This document shows, piece by piece, positions 6,184-6,656 of a stretch of DNA of 6,656 nucleotides (the stretch's first letter is position 1; each line of letters begins with the position of its first letter). The position numbers and the translations under genes were made by a program. The stretch lies in assembly GCA_927798505.1 (NCBI GenBank), contig CAKMNE010000079.1, positions 1 to 6,656 of the forward strand, read 5' to 3'. The notes beneath the pieces are model-generated. The model was not told the DNA's origin. It was given only the letters and a program-made list of their open reading frames with translations, and did no database searches. This DNA comes from an uncultured Bacteroidales bacterium. GTDB taxonomy: Bacteria; Bacteroidota; Bacteroidia; Bacteroidales; UBA932.

Positions 6184-6656
6184 GTATCCGGACTATCCGC
6201 TTCCGGCATCAATCTGCGTCTATCCCAACTTTGCATCCACTGTACGCGACAATCGCGTGAGCGAAGACCTCCACGTTACCTGCGTTGCCGGATGCTTCCC
6301 TTCATCCCAGAGTTTCTTGGAGGTGAAAGTGCGCGAAGTGCAGCTCGCAATCGAGAATGGGGCAGATGAAATCGACATAGTGCTCGCCCTGAACTCCTTC
6401 CTTGACGGAAAGGAAGATGAGGCCGCCCGTGAAATTCGCGAAATCAAGAAGGCCTGCGGTGAGAAAGTGGTCCTCAAAGTGATTCTCGAGACAGGTGTGC
6501 TGAAGACTGCGGAACTCATACGCAAGGCATCCATGCTTGCGATGGAAGCTGGCGCCGACTTTATCAAGACTTCAACAGGAAAGGTTCCGGTCAATGCTAC
6601 GCCGGAGGCTGCCGAGGTGATGTGCGAGGCAATCCGCGATTACTACAGGCAGACAG
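6062..6656 (+). CDS. deoC: Deoxyribose-phosphate aldolase, 3' end outside window
   Basis: DeoC cleaves 2-deoxyribose-5-phosphate to glyceraldehyde-3-phosphate and acetaldehyde in deoxynucleoside catabolism. The 198 codons present open MNQKEILRRCFSFMDLTTL; alignment from memory with E. coli DeoC (MDLTTLNDDDT) puts Asp15 opposite E. coli Asp16. ICVYPNF (51-57), GADEIDIV (100-107, Asp105 matching catalytic Asp102), VILETGVLKT (140-149) and FIKTSTGK (167-174, with Lys169 as the Schiff-base lysine) follow. The second catalytic lysine (GFKPAGG) would lie beyond the window. The ATG at 6062 gives 14 residues before Asp15, close to the E. coli 15. The alternative ATG at 6101 would start directly at MDLTTL. 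Either way the gene begins inside the lipoprotein gene (122 or 83 nt overlap). A stop at 5969-5971 closes the frame upstream. Confidence 0.93.
   Translation, partial: MNQKEILRRCFSFMDLTTLRPEDTRSSVLNLVQKVSRLRDEYPDYPLPASICVYPNFASTVRDNRVSEDLHVTCVAGCFPSSQSFLEVKVREVQLAIENGADEIDIVLALNSFLDGKEDEAAREIREIKKACGEKVVLKVILETGVLKTAELIRKASMLAMEAGADFIKTSTGKVPVNATPEAAEVMCEAIRDYYRQT

Noticed and set aside
6220..6594. 124-codon open frame on the minus strand near the window end
   Set aside because: It is Ser/Arg-rich and lies opposite the conserved deoC reading frame, including the FIKTSTGK active-site region.

Overview
The window reads as a chromosomal housekeeping region of a Bacteroidota bacterium, most likely order Bacteroidales. 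Three things support this. There is a DUF4295-type small ribosomal protein gene directly after rpmB-rpmG, and a DUF4296 lipoprotein; both families are, to my knowledge, essentially confined to Bacteroidota. A TAnnTTTG-type -7 promoter element lies before ftsY. Nearly all starts lack a Shine-Dalgarno (SD) sequence and sit in A/T-rich context. All genes lie on the + strand. I see no mobile element, CRISPR array, tRNA or rRNA, and no clear undescribed system. The interesting points are regulatory and architectural.

Layout, first transcription block (1 to about 2240): the last codons of rpmI (L35), rplT (L20), lepB (signal peptidase I, GTG start 4 nt after rplT), rpmB (L28), rpmG (L33) and a 52-codon DUF4295 gene (bL38). 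The bL38 gene carries the only strong SD sequence ahead of a start in the window. The block ends in a strong hairpin terminator at 2204-2238.

Second block (about 2229 to the end): a Bacteroidota-type promoter overlaps the terminator tail and would start transcription within a few bases of the ftsY ATG. ftsY (SRP receptor) is followed by pheT (phenylalanyl-tRNA synthetase beta chain), a DUF4296 lipoprotein gene and deoC (deoxyribose-phosphate aldolase, cut off by the window end). pheT and the lipoprotein gene are 1 nt apart. deoC starts well inside the lipoprotein gene, so about 120 nt are read in two frames.

Functionally the cluster joins ribosome assembly (L35, L20, L28, L33, bL38), cotranslational targeting and signal-peptide removal (FtsY, LepB) and tRNA charging (PheT). 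It looks like the classical infC-rpmI-rplT-pheS-pheT arrangement interrupted by a lepB-rpmB-rpmG-bL38-ftsY segment. The lipoprotein and DeoC do not belong obviously to this theme.
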